A model generated the notes under the pieces. That model made no database searches and had not been told where the DNA came from. It worked only from the letters and a program-made list of their open reading frames with translations. Of a stretch of 64,000 bases of DNA, positions 25,358 to 32,995 are shown piece after piece. The translations under genes and the position numbers were made by a program. The stretch comes from an uncultured Oscillospiraceae bacterium (GTDB lineage Bacteria > Bacillota > Clostridia > Oscillospirales > Oscillospiraceae): assembly GCA_947627325.1 (NCBI GenBank), contig CANQVO010000005.1:98876-162875 (forward strand), in the 5' to 3' direction. Each line of letters opens with the position of its first letter. The first letter of the stretch is position 1.

Positions 25358-27190
25358 TTGTTTGACCCCGCCATCTTCCAACCCCACGACCCCAGGTGCA
25401 AGTCCCCCGTCGGCGGCGTGGCCGCCGGAAAGAGCGTCAGGCTCTCCCTCTATCCCCCCCGGTCCCTGGGCTATCTCCAGGCCTGGGTCACCTTCCGCTA
25501 CGAGCAGTGGAACGACTACACCGAGACCTATCCCGTCCCCTGGGCCGACCACCGGCTGGGGGTGGACACCTTCACCGCCGACCTCCCCATCCCCGCCGAC
25601 TACCAGGGCCTGATCTGGTACACCTTCCACGCCGACTTCACCGTGGAGCCCTACTACATGGAGTCCGACGAGTACCAGCTCACCGTCTACGACGGCGGCG
25701 ACAAGGTCCCCGACTGGTTCGGCCTTGGGATGTGCTACCAGATCTTCCCCGACCGCTTCTGCCGCCTGGCCCTGCCGGAGCACACCGGCCCTGGCGACCG
25801 CATCATCCACCAAAACTGGGCCGACCCCCCCGTCTACAAGCCCGAGCCGGGCCGGGGGGTCACCAACCGGGACTTCTTCGGCGGCTCGCTGAAGGGGGTG
25901 GAGAGCAAGCTGGACTACCTGTCCGACCTGGGGGTGGAGACCCTCTACTTCTGCCCCATCTTCGAGGCCCTGGAAAACCACCGCTACGGCACGGCGGACT
26001 ACGAGAAGATCGACCCCATGCTGGGCACCCTGCGGGACTTCGAGCGCCTGTGCCAGGCCGCCCACAAGCGGGGGATGCGGATCATTCTGGACGGCGTGTT
26101 CAACCACGTGGGCTGGGCCAGCCGCTACTTCAACGCCACCGGCGAATACGGCGAGGGGGGCGCGGCCCGGGACCCCAACTCCCCCTATCACGACTGGTTC
26201 TTGTGGGAACACTGGCCGGACCAGTACAAGTCCTGGTGGGGCTTCCACACCCTGCCCGACTTCAACAAGGAAAACCCCCAGTTTTTGGAGTACATCTGCG
26301 GGGAGAACGGTATCATCCGCACCTGGCTGCGCCGGGGGGCGGACGGCTGGCGGCTGGACGTGGCCGACGAGCTGCCCGACCACATGGTCCACGCCATCCA
26401 CCAGGCCGCCCGGGCGGAGAACCCCAACGCCCTCATCATCGGCGAGGTGTGGGAGGACGGCTCCATCAAGATCGCCTACGACGTGCGCCGCAAGCACATC
26501 TGGGGCGGCCACTGCGACGGGCTGATGAACTACCCTCTGCGAAACGCCCTGATCTCCTACCTCCTGGGGGGCGACGCGGCCTGGTTCCGGGAGGAGATGG
26601 AGACCATCCGGGACCACTACCCCCCCTTCGCCTTCCACAACGCCATGAACGCCCTGGGCACCCACGACACCCTGCGGATCCTCACCTTCCTGGGCGTGGG
26701 GCACGACCACCGGGACGACTGGTCCAAGGACCAGCGGGCGGAATACGTCATGACCCCCCAGGAGCGCGCCCGGGGCCTGGAGCGCCTGCGCCTGGGCTAC
26801 GCCCTGCTCTTCGCCTTCCCCGGCGCGCCCACGGTGTACTACGGGGACGAGGCGGGGATGACCGGCTTTGAAGACCCCTTCAACCGGGGGACCTACCCCT
26901 GGGGCGGGGAGGACGCCGAACTGGTGGCCTACGTCTCCAAGCTAGGCCAACTGCGGAAAAAGCGCCGCGCCCTGCGCCGGGGGAACCTGGTCTTCCTGGC
27001 CGCCGAGGGCGGGTTGCTGGCCTTCTCCCGCACCTATGGCCGGGAGACGATCATCGCCGCGGCCAACCGGGACCGGGAGACCCGCACCCTCTCCCTCCCC
27101 TTCCCCGCCGTGGACCTGCTCACCGGGGAGACCTTCCCCCAGGAGGCCCAGCTCCCCGGCGGCCGGGGCTTCCTCTTCGTCCCCGCCTGA
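25358..27190 (+). CDS. GH13-family glycoside hydrolase (neopullulanase/cyclomaltodextrinase type)
   Basis: 610-residue intracellular alpha-glucan hydrolase. The N-terminal beta domain (about 1-120) resembles CBM34. The TIM barrel follows from GLGMCYQIFPDRF. Catalytic residues are Asp334 (WRLDVADE), Glu363 (IIGEVWED) and Asp437 (GTHDTLRI). No signal peptide. TTG at 25358 is preferred because GAGGTGAT sits just upstream; GTG at 25349 overlaps that site. Its stop overlaps the rluA start (TGATG), an odd pairing that suggests late assembly of this cluster end. Confidence 0.93.
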   Translation: MFDPAIFQPHDPRCKSPVGGVAAGKSVRLSLYPPRSLGYLQAWVTFRYEQWNDYTETYPVPWADHRLGVDTFTADLPIPADYQGLIWYTFHADFTVEPYYMESDEYQLTVYDGGDKVPDWFGLGMCYQIFPDRFCRLALPEHTGPGDRIIHQNWADPPVYKPEPGRGVTNRDFFGGSLKGVESKLDYLSDLGVETLYFCPIFEALENHRYGTADYEKIDPMLGTLRDFERLCQAAHKRGMRIILDGVFNHVGWASRYFNATGEYGEGGAARDPNSPYHDWFLWEHWPDQYKSWWGFHTLPDFNKENPQFLEYICGENGIIRTWLRRGADGWRLDVADELPDHMVHAIHQAARAENPNALIIGEVWEDGSIKIAYDVRRKHIWGGHCDGLMNYPLRNALISYLLGGDAAWFREEMETIRDHYPPFAFHNAMNALGTHDTLRILTFLGVGHDHRDDWSKDQRAEYVMTPQERARGLERLRLGYALLFAFPGAPTVYYGDEAGMTGFEDPFNRGTYPWGGEDAELVAYVSKLGQLRKKRRALRRGNLVFLAAEGGLLAFSRTYGRETIIAAANRDRETRTLSLPFPAVDLLTGETFPQEAQLPGGRGFLFVPA

Positions 27191-28116
27191 TGGAGCGCCG
27201 CCTGCGCCACACCGTCACCCCCGACCAGGCCGGGATGCGGGTGGACGCCGTTTTGCGGGAGGTCTTCCACCTCACCGGCAGCGTCATCCGCCGGATCAAG
27301 TGGCTCCCCGACGGCATCCTGCTGGACGGGCAAAAGGCCTTTGTCAACGCCCCCGTGGCCCCCGGCCAGGTGCTGGAGGCGGCGGTGGACGACCCTGCCC
27401 GCCCGGCCCGCATCCTCCCCGCCCCCGGGCCGGTGGACGTGGTCTTTGAGGACGAGCACCTGGTGGTCCTCAACAAGCAGGCGGGGGTCCTGGTCCACCC
27501 CGTGGTGCCGGAGCAGACCGACACCCTGGGGAACTTCCTCCTCTGGCACTACGCCCAGACCGGGCAGGCCGGCACCCTCTTTCACCCCGTCCACCGCCTG
27601 GACCGGGGCACCACCGGGCTGATGGTGGCGGCCAAGCACCCCAGCGCCCAGACGACCCTGAAAAACCAGCTCCACACCCCCGACTTTCAGCGGCGCTACC
27701 TGGCCCTCACGGTGGGCGCGCCGGAGCCCCCCGCCGGCACGGTGGACGCCCCCATCCAGAAGGACCCCGCCTCCGCCATCGCCCACCGGGTCCACCCCGA
27801 CGGCCTGCCCGCCCGCACCCGCTATGAGACCCTGTCCCTCCACGGCCCCTACGCCCTGGTGCGCCTGGTCCTGGACACCGGGCGGACCCACCAGATCCGG
27901 GTCCACATGGCCCACCTGGGCCACCCCCTGGTGGGGGATTTTCTCTACGGCGCGGAGGACAAGGACCTCATCCCCCGCCCCGCCCTCCACTCCCACTTCC
28001 TCTCCTTCCTCCACCCTGTCACCCTTCAGCGCCTGACCTTCACCCAGCCCCTCCCCCCGGACATGGCCCGGCTGTTGACCGGCCCGGCGGAGGGCCCTCC
28101 CCCCGCCTTGGGGTGA
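27190..28116 (+). CDS. RluA-family rRNA/tRNA pseudouridine synthase
   Basis: 308 residues. Isomerises uridine to pseudouridine in structured RNA. An S4-like N-terminal region (about 10-75) is followed by the catalytic motif HRLDRGTTGLMV with nucleophile Asp138, and by RTHQIRVHMAHLGHPLVGDFLYG, both typical of the RluA/RluD group. The exact target nucleotide cannot be told. It is coupled to the GH13 gene by a one-base overlap. Confidence 0.93.
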   Translation: MERRLRHTVTPDQAGMRVDAVLREVFHLTGSVIRRIKWLPDGILLDGQKAFVNAPVAPGQVLEAAVDDPARPARILPAPGPVDVVFEDEHLVVLNKQAGVLVHPVVPEQTDTLGNFLLWHYAQTGQAGTLFHPVHRLDRGTTGLMVAAKHPSAQTTLKNQLHTPDFQRRYLALTVGAPEPPAGTVDAPIQKDPASAIAHRVHPDGLPARTRYETLSLHGPYALVRLVLDTGRTHQIRVHMAHLGHPLVGDFLYGAEDKDLIPRPALHSHFLSFLHPVTLQRLTFTQPLPPDMARLLTGPAEGPPPALG

Positions 28117-28165
28117 GCCGGGGTCCGGCCCGGAGCGCCGGGAGACGCCGGGCAAAAGTTCCGCC

Positions 28166-28194
28166 TTGACAATTGGGCGGGGGTATGCTAGAAT
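28166..28194 (+). promoter_or_regulatory. Promoter of the tRNA-Ser pair
   Basis: Perfect TTGACA, 17-base spacer, TAGAAT, 26 bases before the first tRNA. Confidence 0.85.
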
Positions 28195-28220
28195 ACTTGT
28201 TGCATCTAGGCGGCCTGCTT

Positions 28221-28307
28221 GGAGAGGTGTCCGAGTGGTTTAAGGAGCCGGTCTTGAAAACCGGTGACTCGCAAGAGCCGTGGGTTCGAATCCCACCCTC
28301 TCCGCCA
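28221..28307 (+). tRNA. tRNA-Ser (anticodon UGA)
   Basis: Class II tRNA with a long variable arm. Acceptor GGAGAGG/CCTCTCC, anticodon stem CCGGT/ACCGG around loop CTTGAAA, T-loop TTCGAAT, encoded CCA. Confidence 0.96.
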
Positions 28308-28346
28308 ACCACCCTCCACCAGACAAGCCCAAAGGAAATTCGGCAC

Positions 28347-28438
28347 GCAGAAGTACCCAAGTGGCCGAAGGGGCTCCCCTGCTAAGGGAGTAGGCGGTGT
28401 TGAGCCGCGCGAGAGTTCAAATCTCTCCTTCTGCGCCA
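28347..28438 (+). tRNA. tRNA-Ser (anticodon GCU)
   Basis: Class II tRNA. Acceptor GCAGAAG/CTTCTGC, anticodon stem CTCCC/GGGAG around loop CTGCTAA, long variable arm, T-arm GAGAG/CTCTC with TTCAAAT, encoded CCA. Its T-arm is repeated about 640 bases downstream. Confidence 0.96.
28411..28428 (+). repeat. 18-bp direct repeat, left copy (in tRNA-Ser 3' end)
   Basis: GAGAGTTCAAATCTCTCC in the T-arm of tRNA-Ser(GCU), identical to 29048-29065. Candidate attL/attB core. Confidence 0.8.
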
Positions 28439-28473
28439 AAGACCCTGGGACCACAACGGCCCCAGGGTCTTTT
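28438..28473 (+). terminator. Terminator after the tRNA-Ser pair
   Basis: 12-base stem AAAGACCCTGGG with a 12-base loop, ending in TCTTTTG. Confidence 0.85.
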
Positions 28474-28593
28474 GTCGGCATTCGCCCCGTCAGGGTCTTA
28501 CTCCCGCGCGTCCCCGCGAGAATTTGATTGACGGATCGGCCCACAGCGCATATAATAAAGACAATAGATGTTGAAACTTTTGAGGGGTCGCAA

Positions 28594-28911
28594 ATGGAAT
28601 TAAAATTTGAGTGGGACGAGGAAAAGGATCGGGCCAATCAGAGGAAGCACGGCATCTCCTTTGAGACGGCTGCCTATGTGTTCCAGGATCCGTATTACAT
28701 AGAGATGTACGATTTTGAGCACAGTACCCAGGAGGATCGCTACATTGCAATCGGAAAGGTCGGAGACCTTTTGTTTGTGGTCTTTACGGAGCGCGGAGAA
28801 GTGATCCGCCTCATATCCGCGAGAGTGGCGACACAACGGGAAAGGAGGCTTTATTATGACCAAAACTTTTACGCTGAAGGCGGGCCAGCAGCCGACCCAG
28901 AAGCAACTTGA
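28594..28911 (+). CDS. BrnT-family type II toxin
   Basis: 105-residue ribonuclease-type toxin of the BrnT family (RelE-like fold). The conserved start FEWDEEKDRANQRKHGISFETA and the later RYIAIGKVGDLLFVVFTERGEVIRLISARVATQRERR match the family closely. ATG at 28594 is preceded by GAGGGG. Codon use is more A/T rich than the flanking chromosome. The antitoxin gene overlaps its end. The pair sits between copies of a tRNA-derived repeat, suggesting acquisition. Confidence 0.9.
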   Translation: MELKFEWDEEKDRANQRKHGISFETAAYVFQDPYYIEMYDFEHSTQEDRYIAIGKVGDLLFVVFTERGEVIRLISARVATQRERRLYYDQNFYAEGGPAADPEAT

Positions 28912-29035
28912 CGAGGTGAAGGCGGCCGCCGGCAAAGAGATCCAGTTCGACGAAGATTCCCCCGAGCTCTCCCCGGCCATGTATAAGGCGTTCCGCTGCT
29001 GCGTCACCCAGCGAAATCGCCGGAAAAGGGCCTGA
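28856..29035 (+). CDS. BrnA-like antitoxin
   Basis: 59-residue small protein starting at ATG 28856, overlapping the toxin gene end by 56 bases in another frame, with AAAGGAGG about 8 bases upstream. The C-terminal half carries IQFDEDSPELSPAMYKAFR, the pattern shared by BrnA/CopG-type antitoxins of BrnT toxins. It ends in a basic tail. The usual ribbon-helix-helix domain is short or degenerate here. Expected to bind the toxin and repress the operon. Confidence 0.82.
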   Translation: MTKTFTLKAGQQPTQKQLDEVKAAAGKEIQFDEDSPELSPAMYKAFRCCVTQRNRRKRA

Positions 29036-29047
29036 TCGCAACCGTGT

Positions 29048-29065
29048 GAGAGTTCAAATCTCTCC
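29048..29065 (+). repeat. 18-bp direct repeat, right copy (tRNA-Ser 3' fragment)
   Basis: Exact copy of the T-arm of tRNA-Ser(GCU) without the rest of a tRNA. Candidate attR of a lost island holding the BrnTA pair. Confidence 0.8.
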
Positions 29066-29081
29066 CTCCTTACTCAAACGC

Positions 29082-29122
29082 AAAAAAGGCCGCGGGAAGG
29101 GGTGCTTCCGGCGGCCTTTTTT
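29082..29122. terminator. Bidirectional terminator
   Basis: Stem AAAAAAGGCCGCGGGAAG against CTTCCGGCGGCCTTTTTT with one mismatch, between the toxin-antitoxin pair and the convergent cupin gene. Confidence 0.88.
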
Positions 29123-29130
29123 CATCTTTT

Positions 29131-29478
29131 TTAGGGCAAAAAGTCCTCCCGCATGGGGGTGAAGAGGTCCACCAGGACCCCCGCCTGGGTGCACACGCAC
29201 CCGTGTTCCACCCCGTCCTCCTTCAGCAGGGTGTCCCCCGCCCGGACCACCCGGGTCTCATCGCCGATGGTGAAGCGGAACTCCCCGGAGACGATGTAGG
29301 TGAGTTGGGTGTGGGGGTGGCTGTGGAGCTTGCCCACCGCCCCGGTCTGGAAGGTGTTCTCCACCGCCATGATGCAGTCGGTGTAGGCCAGGATCCGGCG
29401 GGTGACCCCCTCGCCCCCGTCCTGGGGCAGGGCGCTGTCGTGGGGGACCCACCGCTGGTGCTTTTCAGGAATAGGCAT
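29131..29478 (-). CDS. Cupin-domain protein, KdgF-like
   Basis: 115-residue small beta-barrel protein. The cupin metal-binding motif is seen in GKLHSHPHTQLTYIVSGEF with a second His in EDGVEHGC. KdgF proteins help linearise unsaturated uronates from pectin or alginate; similarity plus its place at the end of the hexuronate locus supports that role. Start overlaps the regulator gene by 14 bases, so it belongs to the operon. Confidence 0.85.
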   Translation of the reverse strand: MPIPEKHQRWVPHDSALPQDGGEGVTRRILAYTDCIMAVENTFQTGAVGKLHSHPHTQLTYIVSGEFRFTIGDETRVVRAGDTLLKEDGVEHGCVCTQAGVLVDLFTPMREDFLP

Positions 29479-30169
29479 GGGGCGTCTCTCCTTGTGGCTT
29501 GAAGTAGTCGGGATAGGTCTTGCGGAGGATCTTCTCCTCGCAGCGGTAGCGGGTGAGGTGGCGCTCCATCAGCGCCGCCGCCCGGGGGGCGTCCCCGGCC
29601 TCGACGGCGTCTACGATGGCGGCATGGTCCTCCATGACGTGGGTGTCCGTCCCCGCGCTCAAGCTCAGCCGCCGCACCCGGTCAAAGTGGATGGACATAT
29701 TGCGGATGAGGCCGTACACCCGGTCCTTCCGGGCGATCTGGAACAGGGCGCGGTGGAAGAGGTTGTCGGTGTTCAGCCCCCCGTCGGAGTCCCCATCCAC
29801 CATCTGCTGGGCGTATATCTCCAAAATGCGCCGCAGACGCAGGATATCCTCCGGCCCGGCCAGACCGCACACCTGCTCCACCACCGCCTTTTCCAGCACC
29901 AGGCGCATGAACCGGGCCTCCTCCACCAGGTCGTAGTCGATCCGGGCGATGGCGCTCCCCCGCTGGGGGTAGATCTCCACGATCTCCACCTTGGACAGCT
30001 CCACCAGCGCCTCCCGCACCGGGGTGCGGCTCAAGCCCATCTGCGTGGCCAGCTCGTTTTCGCTGACCATGGCGCCGGGGGGCAGCTCCAGGCGGATGAT
30101 GTTGTCCTTCAGCGTCCGCAGGGCGTACTCCCGCCCGGTCTCCTTCGGCTCCCGCCGGGTGAGATACAT
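29465..30169 (-). CDS. GntR-family (FadR/FCD subfamily) transcriptional regulator
   Basis: 234 residues. The N-terminal winged helix-turn-helix (about 12-80) includes LPPGAMVSENELATQMGLSRTPVREAL, a canonical GntR signature. The C-terminal FCD ligand-binding domain carries metal-ligand type residues (DNLFHRALF, DHAAIVDAVEAGD, MERHL). Position among uxu genes makes it a probable hexuronate-responsive repressor similar in role to UxuR/ExuR. A matching palindromic operator lies upstream of the TRAP genes. Confidence 0.92.
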   Translation of the reverse strand: MYLTRREPKETGREYALRTLKDNIIRLELPPGAMVSENELATQMGLSRTPVREALVELSKVEIVEIYPQRGSAIARIDYDLVEEARFMRLVLEKAVVEQVCGLAGPEDILRLRRILEIYAQQMVDGDSDGGLNTDNLFHRALFQIARKDRVYGLIRNMSIHFDRVRRLSLSAGTDTHVMEDHAAIVDAVEAGDAPRAAALMERHLTRYRCEEKILRKTYPDYFKPQGETPHAYS

Positions 30170-30202
30170 CCTCTCTCCTCCTCTCAGGGGTAAGGTCGGA
30201 AC

Positions 30203-31816
30203 CTACGAAAGATACTTTACCAGGGTGGCCCGCACCGCTCCCGGCCCGGCCAGCATCTCCCGGACGTAGCCGGCGATCCGCTCCCCCAGCCCCAGGGCGA
30301 CCAGGTCGCTGCCAAAGAGGACGGGGTTGGAGAGGATGGGGGTCAATTTGTCCCCCAAACTCTCCGGCCGGCCCAGCTCCACCCCGGCCAGCTGGGCCTG
30401 GAGGGTGTCCAGCATGGGGTCGGCGGAACACTCCATGGGCCGGCCCTGGTCGTCCACGCCCAGGAGGTAGCGCATCCACCCGGCGATGGCCAGGGGGATA
30501 TAGCGAAGGTCGGTCACCTCCAGGTCGGGCCGCTGGGCGTAGCTCTTGATGGTCTCCCCAAAGCGGATGGGCACCTTCTGGCTGGTGTCGGTGGCGATGC
30601 GCTGGGGCACGTCGGGGATGAAGGGGTTGGGCAGGCGCTGTTCCAGCACCTCCTGCAAAAAGGCCCGGGGGTCCAGGATCTTGGGGTCCACCACCACCCG
30701 CATCCCCTCGTCATAGCCCACCCGCTCCACCAGCGTCTTCAGCTGGGGATCGGCCATCTCGCTGGCGATGGTGGGGAAGCCCAGCAGACAGCCGTAGACG
30801 GCCAGGCAGGTGTGCAGGGGGTTGAGGCAGGTGGTGACCTTCATGCGCTCGGTGTCGTTCACCGTCTGGCGGTCGGTCAGATACACCCCCGCCTTCTCCA
30901 GGGGCGGGCGGCCGTTGGGGAAGCTGTCCTCCACCACCAGGTACTGGGGCACCTCCGCGTTGACGAAGGGGGCGATGAAGGTCTTTTTGGAGGTGACGAT
31001 GGGGGCCATGTCCTCCACCCCCGCCTGGGTCAGCGCCTCCTCCACCACCTGGGCGGGGCGGGGGGTGATCTTGTCGATCATGGTCCAGGGGAAGGAGACG
31101 GTCCCCTCGTCGGAGAGCCAGTCCACAAACTCCCCGGCCACGTGCCCCCGGGCGGCCCACTCCTGGGCCACGGTGAGGACGCTGGCGCGGAGCTTTTCGC
31201 CGTTGTGGGAGCAGTTGTCCATGCTCACCATAGCCACCGGCGCGCCCCCCGCCTGGTAGCGGGCGTGGAGCAGGGCGGTGACCACGCTCATGGCGTGGCC
31301 GCACCCCTCCGGGCCCCCCTCCAGATCCGCCGCCACCTGGGGGAAGTAGTTCCCCCGGAGGTCGGCCAGGGCGTAGCCCTTCTCGGTGATGGTGAAGGAG
31401 ACCATCTGGAGGCTGGGGGCGCGGAAGATGGCCTCCAACTCTGCCAGGTCGCCGGGGAAGTCCCGGCCCGCCCGCAGGCCCTTGGCCACCGAGGCCGTCA
31501 CCTCCTTGTCCATGGTCCCGTCCGGCCGCAGGGAGACCACCAGGGTCATGGCGTCAAAGGGGTCGTAGATCTGGTCGATGATGTCAAAGTCAAAGGTGTC
31601 GGCGGCCACGATGCCCGTGTCCGCCAGCCCCCGCTCCAACAGCTCCTGCTGGAGCCGGGCGATGAAGCCCCGGAAGATGTTCCCCGCCCCGAAGTGGAGC
31701 CACTGGGGGGCCTTGGCGGTGTTGGCGCGCATGGCGGCGCGGTCGAACCGGGGCAGCCTGATCCCGGCGGCGTCCCAGGGGGCGCGGTCGGCCAGGCCCT
31801 TGTCGTTGAGCTTCAA
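30203..31816 (-). CDS. uxuB: D-fructuronate reductase / mannitol dehydrogenase family
   Basis: 537-residue NAD-dependent enzyme reducing D-fructuronate to D-mannonate. It shows the N-terminal GAGNIFRGF Rossmann motif, DTFDFDIIDQIYDPFDAMTL, and the catalytic-domain stretch FPWTMIDKITPRP followed by SKKTFIAPFVNAEVPQYLV. Start is TTG with AAGGAGG upstream. Next to uxuA it completes two successive steps of the pathway. Mannitol or tagaturonate dehydrogenases are close relatives, but the neighbourhood favours UxuB. Confidence 0.92.
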   Translation of the reverse strand: MKLNDKGLADRAPWDAAGIRLPRFDRAAMRANTAKAPQWLHFGAGNIFRGFIARLQQELLERGLADTGIVAADTFDFDIIDQIYDPFDAMTLVVSLRPDGTMDKEVTASVAKGLRAGRDFPGDLAELEAIFRAPSLQMVSFTITEKGYALADLRGNYFPQVAADLEGGPEGCGHAMSVVTALLHARYQAGGAPVAMVSMDNCSHNGEKLRASVLTVAQEWAARGHVAGEFVDWLSDEGTVSFPWTMIDKITPRPAQVVEEALTQAGVEDMAPIVTSKKTFIAPFVNAEVPQYLVVEDSFPNGRPPLEKAGVYLTDRQTVNDTERMKVTTCLNPLHTCLAVYGCLLGFPTIASEMADPQLKTLVERVGYDEGMRVVVDPKILDPRAFLQEVLEQRLPNPFIPDVPQRIATDTSQKVPIRFGETIKSYAQRPDLEVTDLRYIPLAIAGWMRYLLGVDDQGRPMECSADPMLDTLQAQLAGVELGRPESLGDKLTPILSNPVLFGSDLVALGLGERIAGYVREMLAGPGAVRATLVKYLS

Positions 31817-31852
31817 AAGCGTCGCCCTCCTTGTTTGTCATACGGCCCGGAA

Positions 31853-31875
31853 GGGCGGCCCGGGGTGGGCCGCCC
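31853..31875. repeat. GC-rich hairpin between uxuA and uxuB
   Basis: GGGCGGCCC and GGGCCGCCC with a 5-base loop in the 72-base gap. No T-run; may be an mRNA-stabilising stem in the operon transcript. Confidence 0.6.
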
Positions 31876-31888
31876 GCCGCGGGTCGGG

Positions 31889-32974
31889 TCAGTGGTCGAA
31901 CTTGTCCAGGGCGTCCCACACCCCCAGCATATACATCACGCCCAGCGCCCGGTCGTAGAGGCCGTAGCCGGGGCGGACGGTGCCGGGGCCCTCGGTCCAC
32001 AGGTGGCGGCCGTGGTCGGGGCGGATGTAGCCCTGGAAGCCGCAGTCGTGGTACGCCTTGAGGATGTCCAGGATGCCGGTGTCCCCATCGCAATCCCGGT
32101 GGCTGGCCTCGGAGAAGTCGCCGTTGGGGAAGTGCTTGACGTTGCGGATGTGGGCGAAGGCCACGCGGTCGCAGTACTTTCGCACGATATCCGCCACGTT
32201 GTTCCGGGGGTCGGCGTTCAGGCTGCCGGAGCAGAGGGTCAGGCAGTTGTGGGGGTCGTCCACCATCTTCAAAAAGCGGCCGATGGACGCCTCGTCCACC
32301 AGCAGGCGGGGCAGGCCGAAGATGTCCCAGGGCGGGTCGTCCATGTGGACGGCCATTTTGATTCCCGTCTCCCGGCACACCGGCATGATCGCCTCCAAAA
32401 AGTAGCGGAAGTTCTCCCACAGATCCTCCTTGCCCACCGGGCGGTAGCGCTCAAACAGCTCGTCCAGCTTGGCCATCCGCTCCGGCTCCCAGCCGGGGAA
32501 GGTCATGTGGTATTTCTCGGTGAAGGACATGACGTAGTCCGCCATCTCCCGGGGGTCCTGCTTGATCTTGGATGCCTCGTAGTAGAGGGCGGTGGAGCCG
32601 TCCCCCACGGGGTGGAACAGGTCGGTGCGGGTCCAGTCGAACACCGGCATGAAGTTGTAGCAGATCACCTTCACCCCAAAGGGGGCCAGGTTGCGGATGG
32701 TCTGGATATAGGCGTCGATGTGCTGGTCCCGGAGGGGGCCGGCGGTCTTGATATCGTCGGAGACGTTGACGCTCTCCACCACGTCCATGTGGAAGCCGTA
32801 GGGCCGGATCTGGTCGGCCACCGCCTGGATCTCGGCGGTCTCCCACACCTGGCCGGGCAGCTTGTCGTGGAGGGCCCAAACGATCCCCTCCACGCCGGGG
32901 ATCTGTCGAATGTCAGAGAGCTGGATGGCGTCGTTGCCCGCGCCATACCAGCGCCAGGTCATATTCATGGGCAT
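31889..32974 (-). CDS. uxuA: Mannonate dehydratase
   Basis: 361 residues. Dehydrates D-mannonate to 2-keto-3-deoxygluconate using Mn or Fe. Family stretches include MTWRWYGAGNDAIQLSDIRQ at the N-terminus, VICYNFMPVFDWTRTDL, MAVHMDDPPWDIFGLPR, LCSGSLNADPRNN and FQGYIRPDHGRHLW with metal-ligand His/Cys/Asp residues. GGAAAGGAG sits 7 bases before ATG. It lies between uxuB and the TRAP transporter genes. Confidence 0.96.
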   Translation of the reverse strand: MPMNMTWRWYGAGNDAIQLSDIRQIPGVEGIVWALHDKLPGQVWETAEIQAVADQIRPYGFHMDVVESVNVSDDIKTAGPLRDQHIDAYIQTIRNLAPFGVKVICYNFMPVFDWTRTDLFHPVGDGSTALYYEASKIKQDPREMADYVMSFTEKYHMTFPGWEPERMAKLDELFERYRPVGKEDLWENFRYFLEAIMPVCRETGIKMAVHMDDPPWDIFGLPRLLVDEASIGRFLKMVDDPHNCLTLCSGSLNADPRNNVADIVRKYCDRVAFAHIRNVKHFPNGDFSEASHRDCDGDTGILDILKAYHDCGFQGYIRPDHGRHLWTEGPGTVRPGYGLYDRALGVMYMLGVWDALDKFDH

Positions 32975-32995
32975 AGGGGCGCTCCTTTCCCCCCG

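Noticed and set aside
29041..29075. A third tRNA-Ser gene
   Set aside because: Only the T-arm sequence is present; acceptor, D and anticodon arms are missing, so it is listed as a repeat fragment.
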